Positions 32,268-41,658 of a DNA stretch of 64,000 nt are shown in pieces. Source of the DNA: Flavobacteriaceae bacterium YJPT1-3 (lineage in GTDB: Bacteria; Bacteroidota; Bacteroidia; Flavobacteriales; Flavobacteriaceae); the NCBI GenBank assembly GCA_029866965.1, contig CP123444.1, forward strand, positions 1,095,501 to 1,159,500, given 5' to 3'. Under the pieces are notes generated by a model. It did no database searches, was not told the origin of the DNA, and worked only from the letters and a program-made list of their open reading frames with translations. Position numbers and translations under genes: made by a program. The stretch's first letter is position 1, and every line of letters begins with the position of its first letter.

Positions 32268-33518
32268 ATGGAATTGAAGCGAGTCGTTGTAACCGGTCTT
32301 GGTGCACTTACTCCTATTGGCAATGATCTGTCCTCCTATTGGGATGGTTTGCGGTCAGGCAAGAGTGGTTGTGCGCCAATCACCTATTTTGATGCTGAAA
32401 AGTTCAAAACTAAATTCGCTTGTGAACTAAAGAATTTCGACGCTGCTGATCATTTTGATCGCAAAGAAGCGCGAAAACTGGATCGATTTGCGCAATATGC
32501 CCTAGTTTCTTCTGACGAGGCCATCAAAGATGCAGGCATCAGTCTGGACGAGGTGGACAAGTTTCGTGTAGGTGTGATCTGGGGAGCGGGAATAGGCGGA
32601 CTGGAAACTTTTCAGGATGAGGTGATCAACTTTGCAGAAGGAGACGGCACGCCCCGATTCAATCCCTTTTTTATCCCGAAAATGATTGCAGACATTGCCC
32701 CTGGTAATATCTCGATCAAACACGGTTTTATGGGGCCCAACTATACCACGGTTTCGGCCTGTGCTTCTTCGGCTAATGCCCTGATTGATGCTTTAAATTA
32801 TATTCGTTTGGGGCATTGTGATATCATAGTCACTGGGGGTAGCGAAGCGGCAGTAACTAAGGCAGGAATGGGTGGTTTTAATGCCATGCATGCCTTATCT
32901 ACCCGAAACGATAGCCCGGAAACGGCATCGCGTCCTTTCGATGCGACCCGTGACGGCTTTGTTCTTGGGGAAGGTGCAGGGGCGCTCATCTTAGAAGAAT
33001 ACGAACATGCCAAAGCTCGTGGAGCACGCATCTACGCAGAAGTTGTAGGAGGTGGGATGTCTAGCGATGCTTATCACATGACCGCTCCACATCCTGATGG
33101 GATCGGCGTGGAACGCGTGATGAGAAATTGCTTGAGCGATGCCGGACTGCAACCGGAAGATGTTGATCATATCAATACCCATGGAACGTCTACTCCTTTA
33201 GGAGATGTGGCGGAGCTGAAGGCGATAACCAGTGTTTTTGGCGAACATGCTAAAAACATCAATATCAACTCGACCAAATCAATGACCGGTCACCTGTTAG
33301 GTGCAGCCGGCGCCATTGAGGCAATTGCCTCTATCATGGCTATGGAGCATGGTTTGGTGCCACCAACCATCAACCACACTACGGTGGATGAAAATATTGA
33401 CAGCTCCTTGAATCTGACCTTGAATAAGGCTCAGCAACGAGAAGTCAAGGTGGCCATGAGTAATACTTTTGGATTTGGCGGGCATAATGCCTGTGTGCTT
33501 TTCAAAAAGATGGAATAG
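32268..33518 (+). CDS. fabF: beta-ketoacyl-ACP synthase II
   Basis: A 416-residue condensing enzyme with a Cys-His-His triad: VSACASSANALIDAL (nucleophile Cys), NTHGTSTPLGD and STKSMTGHLLGAAGAIEA, and the C-terminal SNTFGFGGHNACVLF. It extends acyl-ACP using malonyl-ACP. It is co-transcribed with acpP and followed 12 bases later by rnc. Confidence 0.97.
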   Translation: MELKRVVVTGLGALTPIGNDLSSYWDGLRSGKSGCAPITYFDAEKFKTKFACELKNFDAADHFDRKEARKLDRFAQYALVSSDEAIKDAGISLDEVDKFRVGVIWGAGIGGLETFQDEVINFAEGDGTPRFNPFFIPKMIADIAPGNISIKHGFMGPNYTTVSACASSANALIDALNYIRLGHCDIIVTGGSEAAVTKAGMGGFNAMHALSTRNDSPETASRPFDATRDGFVLGEGAGALILEEYEHAKARGARIYAEVVGGGMSSDAYHMTAPHPDGIGVERVMRNCLSDAGLQPEDVDHINTHGTSTPLGDVAELKAITSVFGEHAKNININSTKSMTGHLLGAAGAIEAIASIMAMEHGLVPPTINHTTVDENIDSSLNLTLNKAQQREVKVAMSNTFGFGGHNACVLFKKME

Positions 33519-33530
33519 GGTGCTCAATTC

Positions 33531-34268
33531 ATGAACAGTATTCGAAACATATTAGATTCCCGTTCTGGCAAGGACGGGAATTTTTTTAATCAAATGCGGA
33601 GAATCCTGGGCTTTAAACCCAAGAATCTCCGATGCTACGAAAAAGCGTTTACCCATCGTTCGCTCAACCTTCGCAACAAGGATGATCATCCGATCAATTA
33701 TGAACGCCTGGAGTTTTTGGGAGACGCCATGTTGGGTTCGGTGATCGCTGCTTATTTATTCAATGAAGTGCGTGCTGGGGATGAAGGGTATTTGACCAAA
33801 ATGCGTTCTAAAGTGGTCAGTAGAGAGCATCTGAACGAATTAGGTCGCGATCTGCACCTGATCAACCATGTGCGTGCGGCGATTCCCAAGGAACAGTTTG
33901 GAGCCAATATCCATGGTAATTTATTTGAAGCACTTATTGGAGCCATCTACCTGGACAGAGGGTTCAAATACTGCGAGAAGTTTATTTATAAACGGGTCAT
34001 TGAGCCCTATGTGGATATTGAAAAACTCGAAGGACGGGTCATCAGTTACAAGAGTTTATTGATTGAATGGTGTCAGAAAGAAAAGAAAAAATTTCATTTC
34101 AACACCTTTGCCGATGAAGGCCAGGATGATGTCAAACACTTTGCCGTCCGACTATCCATCAATAAAAAAGTAATCGCTAAGGCACGAGCAACCTCCAAGA
34201 AAAAAGCGGAGGAAAAGGCGGCCAAAAGAGCCTTTTATGCGCTTCAATCGGTTATTGATCGTAAATAA
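33531..34268 (+). CDS. rnc: ribonuclease III
   Basis: A 245-residue protein. The RNase III signature is NYERLEFLGDAMLGSVIAAYLF, with the second acidic site in NLFEALIGAIYLDRG; a double-stranded RNA binding domain forms the C terminus (SYKSLLIEWCQKEKKKFHF...KKKAEEKAAKRAF). It cleaves double-stranded RNA in rRNA maturation and regulation. Third gene of the acpP cluster. Confidence 0.95.
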   Translation: MNSIRNILDSRSGKDGNFFNQMRRILGFKPKNLRCYEKAFTHRSLNLRNKDDHPINYERLEFLGDAMLGSVIAAYLFNEVRAGDEGYLTKMRSKVVSREHLNELGRDLHLINHVRAAIPKEQFGANIHGNLFEALIGAIYLDRGFKYCEKFIYKRVIEPYVDIEKLEGRVISYKSLLIEWCQKEKKKFHFNTFADEGQDDVKHFAVRLSINKKVIAKARATSKKKAEEKAAKRAFYALQSVIDRK

Positions 34269-34323
34269 CCTATCTTTAATAAGCAATTGATCCCCAGTTG
34301 CTTCAAACCTAAATGACCCGTTA

Positions 34324-35961
34324 TTGAAATTAGGACTACGTAAATACTTTGTCCTCTTCTTTCTTTTCATCGCGATAAGTGGCCTGTTTGTGTTCTTCAT
34401 TGCAGAGGCCATTGCCCAACGGGAACAATCCAATCGCGCCATTAATCTGGAGATCGTCAATCGGCGAGCGGTCAACGAGGTGCGTGACGCCCTGGAGAAC
34501 TTTGCGACCTTGCTTTCCGGATTGCGGTCACACATCCGCTATAGCGAAGAATTCCCTTCGGAAAGAGAACTCCAACAATTCCTCCAATATCAGATTGAAC
34601 AACTGCGCTTTGACGATTCTATCATCATTTCCTACGTAGATACCACTCATTATTTCCGGTATTCTTTTACGCCTTATACGATCGACCCTTCAGGATTAAA
34701 AAATACAGCCGTCCAAGACATCGTAGGGACAGACGGGATCCAACGCCTGGAAATGATCATGAATAGTGATGATTACTACGCCTATCCTCCCTACAACCTG
34801 GTGGAGGGAAAAGTGGGTTTTCCGGTTAATTTTGGAGTCATCATCAACGGGAGAAGTCTGGGTTATGTGAGTGCGATCACCGACTTTAAGCCGGTGATCG
34901 ATCGGGTATACAATCGAGGCAATGCGCCTGATTTTGTATTTAGCTTTCAAACCATAGACGGCTATGATTTTGACCGGGAACGGGTGTATGACGGTTCAAC
35001 GATCTACAACAACACCGAAGACCCGGAATTTTATAAGAACTACGACAAGGAGGAAGCGGATTTTATTTATACCCGGGTACCCTATTACAATACTGTTTTT
35101 CGGATTGGTACCGCTTATAAAGAACCTTACCAACGCAATCCCTGGATATCCTTGCTGTTAGCCGTCTGGTATGCTTCTTTGATCCTCTTTTTGGTGTTCG
35201 CTTTACGTCAATTGTATCTGTATCGACTCAACACCATACAGATCGAACAGCAGCGGGCGGAGCTCGACCGACTGTCCAAGACCCGAAATCGCTTCTTTTC
35301 CATTGTTGCCCACGATATAAAAAATCCCATGGCAGCCATCATGATGCTTATCGGACTTTTAAAGGGAGAAGAATTTAAGAAAGAATCGACCAAGAAAATA
35401 GTTCGTGGCCTCTCCGACGCCACAAAAAGCACCATGACTTTACTCGACAACATACTCGATTGGTCTAAGCTGGAGCGGGGCGAAATGACTTTTCAACCGG
35501 AAGCGCTCAGTCTCTATCATGCGGTTGAAGGCGTATTGGAAATGCTAAGGATTTCTCTGGAGCTCAAGAATTTGGAAGCCATCAATCGCGTGTCTCCTGA
35601 GGTCACCATCCATGCAGATCCTAATATGATAGCTACGATCTTAAGAAATTTGATTTCCAACAGCATCAAATTCACCCAATCGGGTGGGAAAATAAGCATT
35701 AGCCATCGTGAAGAACAAGCGGCGCACTGGTGTTGTGTACAAGACAATGGTGTGGGAATGGCACCTGAGGAGCTAAAGAACCTCTTTGAAGTGACCACGA
35801 CCATCAGCAAACTGGGCACCAACGATGAAAAAGGAACCGGTTTGGGTCTGGTATTATGCAAAGAATTTGTTGATAAACACCAAGGGGAAATCACCATTGA
35901 AAGCGAACTTCAGCAGGGGACCACGATCTGTTTTTCAATTCCTAAGCGGTCTGATCAATAG
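34324..35961 (+). CDS. membrane sensor histidine kinase
   Basis: A 545-residue protein from a TTG start (no ATG is in frame before the first TM). TM1 spans about residues 8-26, an extracytoplasmic sensor 27-272 and TM2 273-296. HisKA follows with FFSIVAHDIKNPMAAI (His 330), then the ATPase domain with NLISNSIKFTQ, QDNGVGMAPEE and GTGLGLVLCKEF. No response regulator gene is near, so it is an orphan kinase. It sits between rnc and the IPExxxVDY-pyk pair, which more often follow rnc directly, suggesting an insertion into a conserved block. Confidence 0.88.
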   Translation: MKLGLRKYFVLFFLFIAISGLFVFFIAEAIAQREQSNRAINLEIVNRRAVNEVRDALENFATLLSGLRSHIRYSEEFPSERELQQFLQYQIEQLRFDDSIIISYVDTTHYFRYSFTPYTIDPSGLKNTAVQDIVGTDGIQRLEMIMNSDDYYAYPPYNLVEGKVGFPVNFGVIINGRSLGYVSAITDFKPVIDRVYNRGNAPDFVFSFQTIDGYDFDRERVYDGSTIYNNTEDPEFYKNYDKEEADFIYTRVPYYNTVFRIGTAYKEPYQRNPWISLLLAVWYASLILFLVFALRQLYLYRLNTIQIEQQRAELDRLSKTRNRFFSIVAHDIKNPMAAIMMLIGLLKGEEFKKESTKKIVRGLSDATKSTMTLLDNILDWSKLERGEMTFQPEALSLYHAVEGVLEMLRISLELKNLEAINRVSPEVTIHADPNMIATILRNLISNSIKFTQSGGKISISHREEQAAHWCCVQDNGVGMAPEELKNLFEVTTTISKLGTNDEKGTGLGLVLCKEFVDKHQGEITIESELQQGTTICFSIPKRSDQ

Positions 35962-36040
35962 GCTTTTTAAGGGATAATTCTTCCTGGAATCATCGGGCAA
36001 TCCCCTTCACTTTGATTATATTTAGGGCTTGTTTTGAACC

Positions 36041-36532
36041 ATGGGAACATCGCATAAACTCGTGCTTGACGACGCCTGGGAATTTGACTTCTCGCTGGTC
36101 GCCATTCACTGCTCCTTAGAAGATTACCGCATGGTCTATCAACTGAACCGGAGCTTGGATATGCAACTCACCCGATCAAGAATCGACCTGGATCTGAAGG
36201 CGAAGGAGGTTTATGCCCGTTTTCCGCTCTATCACTATTGGGATGAGGTGCATTATCTAAATTATCATCTGGTAAGCAATAGCTGTCGAGCGATAGCGCA
36301 AGAGATCATGTCCACCGATGGTTTATTTGCCGGGCGCGAAATTCAGGGAAAATCCTATCATTTGTTGCCAGAATTACCCAAGGCAGATTATCTTTTGCGC
36401 ATCAAGAGTGAGTCGTACGCTTTCGCGAAAGCGAAATTACTCGCCAGCATCAATAAAATACCTCAGGTGATCACCGCCTATGAGGTCATCGTAGATCAGC
36501 TTAAAGAAAAAAATAATTTAATTTTTGAATAA
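36041..36532 (+). CDS. IPExxxVDY family protein
   Basis: A 163-residue protein carrying LPELPKADYLLRI near residue 108, matching the IPExxxVDY motif that names this Bacteroidota-only family. Function is unknown; it nearly always lies beside pyruvate kinase, and here pyk starts 7 bases later. An exact palindrome copy at 36419 encodes AFAKAK just after the named motif. Confidence 0.85.
   Translation: MGTSHKLVLDDAWEFDFSLVAIHCSLEDYRMVYQLNRSLDMQLTRSRIDLDLKAKEVYARFPLYHYWDEVHYLNYHLVSNSCRAIAQEIMSTDGLFAGREIQGKSYHLLPELPKADYLLRIKSESYAFAKAKLLASINKIPQVITAYEVIVDQLKEKNNLIFE
36419..36432. repeat. HIP-like palindrome, copy in the IPExxxVDY gene
   Basis: Exact GCTTTCGCGAAAGC, read as A-F-A-K-A. Confidence 0.85.
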
Positions 36533-36539
36533 CTATCCA

Positions 36540-37970
36540 ATGCCAACTAGAAAGAAGACCAAAATTGTAGCCACACTCGGCCCGGCCACCAGCAAAAAAG
36601 AAGTGCTGCATGACATGATCAAAGCCGGTGTAGATGTATTCCGAATCAATTTTTCCCACGCCGATTATGACGCGGTAAAAGAGCGTATCGCCATGATCCG
36701 CGAACTCAGCGATAAATTTGGATACAATACCTCAATTTTGGCAGACCTACAGGGTCCCAAACTCCGAGTGGGGATGATGAAGGAAGAAGTGGTTGTTCAG
36801 CCCGGCGATAAGATCACTTTTGTGACCGGAGACGAATTTGAAGGGGATAAAAGCCGAGTCTACATGAACTATGACAACTTTCCTCAAGACGTCAAAAAAG
36901 GAGAACGCATCCTTTTGGACGATGGGAAGCTCATTTTTGAGGCGCTAAAAAGTAACGGGAAAGATGAGGTTGAAGCTCTGGTGATCCAGGGGGGTCCTTT
37001 ACGTTCCAGAAAAGGAGTCAATTTACCCAATACCAGCATATCACTTCCGGCACTGACCGAAAAGGATGTGGAAGATGCCAAATTCGCCTGTACCCAAGAC
37101 GTCGATTGGATGGCGCTCTCCTTTGTCAGACACGCAGAAGATCTCAAAGAATTGCAAGCCTTAATTAGAGAACACAGTGATCATAAAATCCCGATCGTGG
37201 CTAAGATCGAAAAGCCGGAGGCCGTAGAGAATATCGAAAAGATCGTAGCCTATTGCGATGGTCTCATGGTGGCCCGAGGGGATTTGGGTGTGGAAATCCC
37301 TGCTCAGGAAGTACCGTTAATTCAAAAGAATTTAGTGCTGACCGCCAAAAAGGCTCGTATTCCGGTCATTATCGCTACCCAGATGATGGAGACGATGATA
37401 TCCAGTCTGACTCCTACCCGAGCAGAAGTTAACGATGTGGCTAATTCGGTCATGGACGGTGCCGATGCCGTGATGCTCAGTGGAGAAACCTCGGTGGGTA
37501 AGTATCCGGTACAGGTCATCGAGCGGATGACCTCCATCATCAAAAGTGTGGAAGATTCACCATTGATCAATGTGCCTCAGGAGCCACCGCACATCCGTAC
37601 CAAGCGATTCATCACAAAATCCATATGTTACCACGCTGCCCATATGGCGAATGAGATCGATGCTAAAGCCATTTCTACACTGACGAATTCCGGGTACACC
37701 GCTTTTCAGATTTCTGCCTGGCGTCCGCATTCGCACATTCTGGTGTTTACCTCCAACAAAAAAATTCTTTGTCAGCTCAACTTATTATGGGGAGTGAAGG
37801 CATTTTACTACGATCGATTTGTGAGCACCGATGAGACTATTGAAGACTTGAACAACATAGCCAAAGACCGGGGCTTTGTGGAAAAGGGCGATATGCTGGT
37901 CAGTCTGGCTGCCATGCCTATATCCAAAAAAGGGATGGTCAATACGCTTCGTGTTTCAGAGATTGACTAA
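36540..37970 (+). CDS. pyk: pyruvate kinase
   Basis: A 476-residue protein from ATG 36540 (MPTRKKTKIVATLGPATS). Key motifs: FRINFSHADY, ADLQGPKLRVG, VAKIEKPEAVENIE with the catalytic lysine, MVARGDLGVEIP and MDGADAVMLSGETSVGKYP. It makes pyruvate and ATP from phosphoenolpyruvate. It ends with a strong terminator. Confidence 0.97.
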   Translation: MPTRKKTKIVATLGPATSKKEVLHDMIKAGVDVFRINFSHADYDAVKERIAMIRELSDKFGYNTSILADLQGPKLRVGMMKEEVVVQPGDKITFVTGDEFEGDKSRVYMNYDNFPQDVKKGERILLDDGKLIFEALKSNGKDEVEALVIQGGPLRSRKGVNLPNTSISLPALTEKDVEDAKFACTQDVDWMALSFVRHAEDLKELQALIREHSDHKIPIVAKIEKPEAVENIEKIVAYCDGLMVARGDLGVEIPAQEVPLIQKNLVLTAKKARIPVIIATQMMETMISSLTPTRAEVNDVANSVMDGADAVMLSGETSVGKYPVQVIERMTSIIKSVEDSPLINVPQEPPHIRTKRFITKSICYHAAHMANEIDAKAISTLTNSGYTAFQISAWRPHSHILVFTSNKKILCQLNLLWGVKAFYYDRFVSTDETIEDLNNIAKDRGFVEKGDMLVSLAAMPISKKGMVNTLRVSEID

Positions 37971-37975
37971 ACAAA

Positions 37976-38005
37976 AAACACCTTGGGCTTAAGCTCAAGG
38001 TGTTT
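37976..38005 (+). terminator. intrinsic terminator after pyk
   Basis: Long stem AAACACCTTGGGCT / AGCTCAAGGTGTTT around TA, preceded by an A run and followed by TTTAT; it can work in both directions, serving pyk and the convergent lipoprotein gene. Confidence 0.8.
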
Positions 38006-38030
38006 ATCAATTGGTCTTCGGAAAGGGTAA

Positions 38031-38819
38031 CTATTTCATGCCCTCACGCTCTACTAACAAAAATCCAATTTCAGAAGGGGTGATCTCAATGGTCCTGGAA
38101 TAGCCATCAATGGCGTAAGTGTACGTCATTTGCTCTATCATCCCGTTTTCGTCACGAGTGACTTCCAGTTGATCTTTCCATACTTTCTCTCGCTTCGTCT
38201 TGCTTTCCACCACTTGAGTACGGAGTGCGCTCTGCTTGGGAAATTCAATGCCTGTAGTCAGGTCAAAGAGCCGATGCGCAATGGTAAAGGCCTCATTCCA
38301 GGTAGTGGCGGGGAGGTCCAAAGCCGTTGTCGATCCGTAAAAGGCCCCCTTGGGATCTTGCTCTTGTTTTAGGACAACTTCCAGGCCCAAAGCTTTGACT
38401 CGATTTGCATAGGCTTCAGGCTCTTCGTTTTCAGTCGGTGGGACCAGGTTAGAAAGGTACCCGCTAAAGGCAAAACCCTCTACTCCTTGAAAATTTACGC
38501 GATGCATGGCGCCCTCAACCGCTGCTACCGTCATCTGGGTGTGTTCCGGAATGTTGGTGACCAGCAGTTCTGAGCCATAAGGCATGCGCAGGACTTTTTT
38601 CGAATTTAAATTAGAACCGGATCGCAGGGTAAGTCCGCTGGGTGCGATAACGTACTTGGTTTTGGGCTCAAAAAGCCCTTCATCAACATCGGGATTGATC
38701 GCTACTAACGCTTTTTCTTTAGGCGTTTCATTGACGGTGGTAGGAACGGTTTTTGGAGTCTTCTTGCAGCTGATTAAGGCCAGGCAGAGTACCCCCATAA
38801 CTAAAATGGAATTTTTCAT
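38031..38819 (-). CDS. SH3b-domain lipoprotein
   Basis: A 262-residue protein with lipoprotein signal MKNSILVMGVLCLALISC, lipid cysteine at residue 18. Residues about 58-125 (YVIAPSGLTLRSGSNLNSKKVLRMPYG...GVEGFAFSGYLS) match a bacterial SH3 domain, usually a peptidoglycan-binding or protein-binding module. The C-terminal half is unassigned. It is monocistronic and convergent with pyk. Confidence 0.78.
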   Translation of the reverse strand: MKNSILVMGVLCLALISCKKTPKTVPTTVNETPKEKALVAINPDVDEGLFEPKTKYVIAPSGLTLRSGSNLNSKKVLRMPYGSELLVTNIPEHTQMTVAAVEGAMHRVNFQGVEGFAFSGYLSNLVPPTENEEPEAYANRVKALGLEVVLKQEQDPKGAFYGSTTALDLPATTWNEAFTIAHRLFDLTTGIEFPKQSALRTQVVESKTKREKVWKDQLEVTRDENGMIEQMTYTYAIDGYSRTIEITPSEIGFLLVEREGMK

Positions 38820-38900
38820 AACTGTGTGATTTAAGATTAATGAACATTAATAAAACCACGAAATCATTGAAAAATTATTACTGAAATAGTTAAAAAAGTC

Positions 38901-40007
38901 TCAAAAATCAAATTTTAGTTGTACTTGAATCTCCTTCTCCTCTTTTGAAGTGTTTTTGGTGCTTTTTTCCGTATTCAGATTGGCCAGGGTGATCCCCAAC
39001 AAGCGCACTGAATTTTTCATCTTCTCTTGGTAGAGCAGTTCTTTGGCGGTTTCCAAAATCACCTCCTTATTTTTGACGAAATAGGGTAGGGTCTTACTGC
39101 GTGTTTGCAGGCTGAAGTCGCTGTATTTAATTTTTAAGGTAATCGTCTTCCCGGCGACCTGACTTTTTAGAAGTCGGCGTTCGATCTCTGTCGCGATATT
39201 CTCCAGGCGCTCCAACATGAATAATTCAGAAGATATATTTTCGGAGAAGGTGCGTTCTGCACCCAGTGATTTGCGGATGCGGTTGGGTTTGACCGGACTG
39301 GTATGGATGCCTCGAACCACCCGATAGTAGAACCCACCACTTTTACCAAAATGTTCGGTCAAAAAGGCTTCACTTTTACTTTTGAGATCAGCCCCGGTAA
39401 AGATGCCCAACAAATACATTTTTTCAGCGGTTACTTTTCCCACTCCATAGAATTTACGGATGTCCAGGGTTTCCAGGAAGGATAGCACTTCTTCCGGAGG
39501 CACGGTTTTCTGGCCGTTGGGTTTGTTGATATCGCTGGCGACCTTGGCGATGAATTTGTTGATGCTGATCCCAGCCGAAGCGTTCAGGCCGGTTCGCTCT
39601 TTTATAGCCTTCCTGATGTCTTGCGCGATGAGCGTGGCGCTTGGATTGCCTTTTTTATTTTCGGTCACGTCCAGGTAGGCTTCATCTAAGGATAAAGGTT
39701 CGACCAGGTCAGTGTACTCCTGAAATATAGCACGAATACGCTCACTGAGCTCTCGGTAGCGATCAAATCGTGTTTTTACAAAGATGAGCTCCGGGCATAA
39801 TTTTCGAGCAATGGCCCCGGCCATGGCGCTGCGCACGCCAAATTTACGGGCCTCATAACTGGCTGCGCTCACCACCCCGCGTTCGGAACCACCGCCAACT
39901 GCAATGGGCTTACCCATCAGTTCGGGATGATCCAATTGTTCGACAGAGGCGTAGAACGCATCCATATCTACGTGAATAATCTTTCGGATGGGCAGCTCCT
40001 CTTCCAT
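38901..40007 (-). CDS. dinB: DNA polymerase IV
   Basis: A 368-residue Y-family polymerase: HVDMDAFYASVEQLDHPEL, SAASYEARKFGVRSAM, SLDEAYLDVT (catalytic acids) and NKFIAKVASDINKPNG. It ends QLKFDF, a good beta-clamp binding peptide. It carries out error-prone translesion synthesis. Only 31 bases separate its start from the divergent oxidoreductase gene. I saw no LexA-type box, so SOS control is not shown. Confidence 0.95.
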   Translation of the reverse strand: MEEELPIRKIIHVDMDAFYASVEQLDHPELMGKPIAVGGGSERGVVSAASYEARKFGVRSAMAGAIARKLCPELIFVKTRFDRYRELSERIRAIFQEYTDLVEPLSLDEAYLDVTENKKGNPSATLIAQDIRKAIKERTGLNASAGISINKFIAKVASDINKPNGQKTVPPEEVLSFLETLDIRKFYGVGKVTAEKMYLLGIFTGADLKSKSEAFLTEHFGKSGGFYYRVVRGIHTSPVKPNRIRKSLGAERTFSENISSELFMLERLENIATEIERRLLKSQVAGKTITLKIKYSDFSLQTRSKTLPYFVKNKEVILETAKELLYQEKMKNSVRLLGITLANLNTEKSTKNTSKEEKEIQVQLKFDF

Positions 40008-40038
40008 GCTGTAAATTTACTATATCTTTAAACGGACG

Positions 40039-40701
40039 ATGGGAAAAACAGCAATTGTACTGGGAGCCACGGGAGTGGTAGGGAGTGCGCTTTCGCGAAA
40101 GCTGATACAGGATGACGCTTACGACAAACTTGTGCTGCTGGGGCGGTCTTCAGCTGGCTTTGAGCATCCCAAAGTAGAAGAGCATTTGGTCGACCTGACC
40201 GACCCCGCAACTTATCTTCCGAATTATTTTGGTGATGTGGTATTTTGCTGTGTGGGCACCACCCAATCAAAAACACCGGATAAGGAAAAGTACAGGGCCA
40301 TTGATTATGGCATCCCGGTCCAGGCTGCCTCCAGCGCTAAAGAAAACGGGATTGATACCTTCATCGTGATTTCAGCTCTAGGCGCTGATGCCGATAGTAG
40401 AATTTTTTACAATCGGGTCAAGGGAGAAATGGAAGAGGAGGTACTCCAGGTTGGCCTCCCGGAAACCTATTTGGTGCAGCCCTCTTTGATTGATAGTGAT
40501 CGGGAAGAGACCCGCTGGGGAGAACGCATAGCCATTGTGGGAATGCGCTTGCTGAATCCCTTGTTATTTGGACCTCTAAAGAAATACCGCAGTATCTCGG
40601 AAGAGACGATCGCTCACGCGATGATCGTTTTGGCTAAGGAAGGCTTTAAGCAGCCCAGGGTTTCTTCTGATCAGCTCCAAAAACTGGTAGACCGTGATTG
40701 A
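40039..40701 (+). CDS. NAD(P)-binding oxidoreductase (atypical SDR, HTATIP2-like)
   Basis: A 220-residue Rossmann protein. N-terminal nucleotide loop TAIVLGATGVVGSALSRKL, then VVFCCVGTTQ and FIVISALGADADSRIFYNRVKGEMEEEV (YxxxK-like). It resembles the HTATIP2/CC3 branch of atypical SDRs, whose reactions are mostly unknown. The palindrome at 40089 encodes the LSRK of the nucleotide-loop helix. Its 3' end overlaps the next gene by 8 bases. Confidence 0.8.
   Translation: MGKTAIVLGATGVVGSALSRKLIQDDAYDKLVLLGRSSAGFEHPKVEEHLVDLTDPATYLPNYFGDVVFCCVGTTQSKTPDKEKYRAIDYGIPVQAASSAKENGIDTFIVISALGADADSRIFYNRVKGEMEEEVLQVGLPETYLVQPSLIDSDREETRWGERIAIVGMRLLNPLLFGPLKKYRSISEETIAHAMIVLAKEGFKQPRVSSDQLQKLVDRD
40089..40102. 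repeat. HIP-like palindrome, copy in the oxidoreductase gene
   Basis: Exact GCTTTCGCGAAAGC, read as L-S-R-K in the first Rossmann helix. Confidence 0.85.
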
Positions 40702-41173
40702 GATCGAGCGTAAATTCTTGGTAAGCAATGAAGACTTCAAAAAGGAAGCTTTTCATACCCGTGTTTTTAAGCAGGGCTATTTAAACAGTGATCCGTTGCG
40801 TAGTGTGCGGGTACGTATTGATGGCGAACAGGGAATTTTGACCGTCAAAGGGCCTAGTTCTGCTGATGGAACCAGCCGATTAGAGTGGGAGCGCCTCATT
40901 CCCTTGCAGGACGCAGAGGCCTTATTGCCTTTATGCGAGCATGAGATCATCAACAAGACACGCTACGAGATCAAAGTCGGACTACATGTCTACGAAGTGG
41001 ATATTTTTGAGGGCTCGAATGCCGGCCTGATTCTGGCGGAACTGGAACTCAATGATCCGGAGGAGGATTTTGAAAAACCGGATTGGTTGGGTCAGGAAGT
41101 GACCGGAGACATCCGCTACTATAACTCACAACTCGCAAAAAAACCGTTTTTATCATGGGAAAACCAATCTTAA
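40694..41173 (+). CDS. CYTH domain protein (adenylate cyclase/thiamine triphosphatase-like)
   Basis: A 159-residue protein beginning with the CYTH signature MIEIERKFLV (ExExK), followed by RVRIDGEQGILTVKG, RLEWERLIP, KTRYEIKVG and VDIFEGSNAGLILAELEL. CYTH proteins are metal-dependent triphosphate tunnel enzymes, often tripolyphosphatases; the true substrate is unknown. It overlaps both neighbours and is clearly in an operon. Confidence 0.88.
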   Translation: MIEIERKFLVSNEDFKKEAFHTRVFKQGYLNSDPLRSVRVRIDGEQGILTVKGPSSADGTSRLEWERLIPLQDAEALLPLCEHEIINKTRYEIKVGLHVYEVDIFEGSNAGLILAELELNDPEEDFEKPDWLGQEVTGDIRYYNSQLAKKPFLSWENQS

Positions 41174-41658
41174 AAGTACCCGGACTGTACTGCTTATGCC
41201 TGCTATTTTTCCTTAGCTGTCAAGAGCAACAATCCACAGAAACTACAACTTCAGACTCCAACGAAGTCCACTCCATCAGTAGCCTGAAAGCCCAGTTGGA
41301 GGCTGACGGATTTCAAACTTTCGACTACGTGGATGAAAAAACGGGCGATACTATTTTGATGCAGCAGTATTTCATCGCTTTTTTGAAGCGGGGAGCACAA
41401 ACCGATCAGGATTCCATAACGCTGGCCGAGTTACAGCAGCAACATCTGGCTCATCTGGGGCGTATGTACGAGTTGGGTTATGCTGACATTTCAGGGCCCT
41501 TCGGCGATGATGGTGACATTCGGGGAATCACCATTTATAACGTGCCTACCCTACAAATGGCCGATAGTTTGGCCAATGCCGATCCTATGGTGCAAGCGGG
41601 ACGATTGCAGATCGAAGTGCATCCCTGGTGGGCGGCTAAAGGCTTTCCTCTGCGCTAA
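41155..41658 (+). CDS. YCII-related domain lipoprotein
   Basis: A 167-residue protein with a lipoprotein signal (LKVPGLYCLCLLFFLSC, lipid Cys about residue 23). The mature part has a ferredoxin-like YCII fold: YFIAFLKRGAQ, QQQHLAHLGRMYELGYADISGPFGDDGDIRGITIY and ADSLANADPMVQAGRLQIEVHPW with the conserved Asp-Pro. The function of secreted YCII proteins is unknown. The start overlaps the CYTH gene by 19 bases; the stop overlaps the convergent monooxygenase stop by 4. Confidence 0.8.
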   Translation: MGKPILKVPGLYCLCLLFFLSCQEQQSTETTTSDSNEVHSISSLKAQLEADGFQTFDYVDEKTGDTILMQQYFIAFLKRGAQTDQDSITLAELQQQHLAHLGRMYELGYADISGPFGDDGDIRGITIYNVPTLQMADSLANADPMVQAGRLQIEVHPWWAAKGFPLR

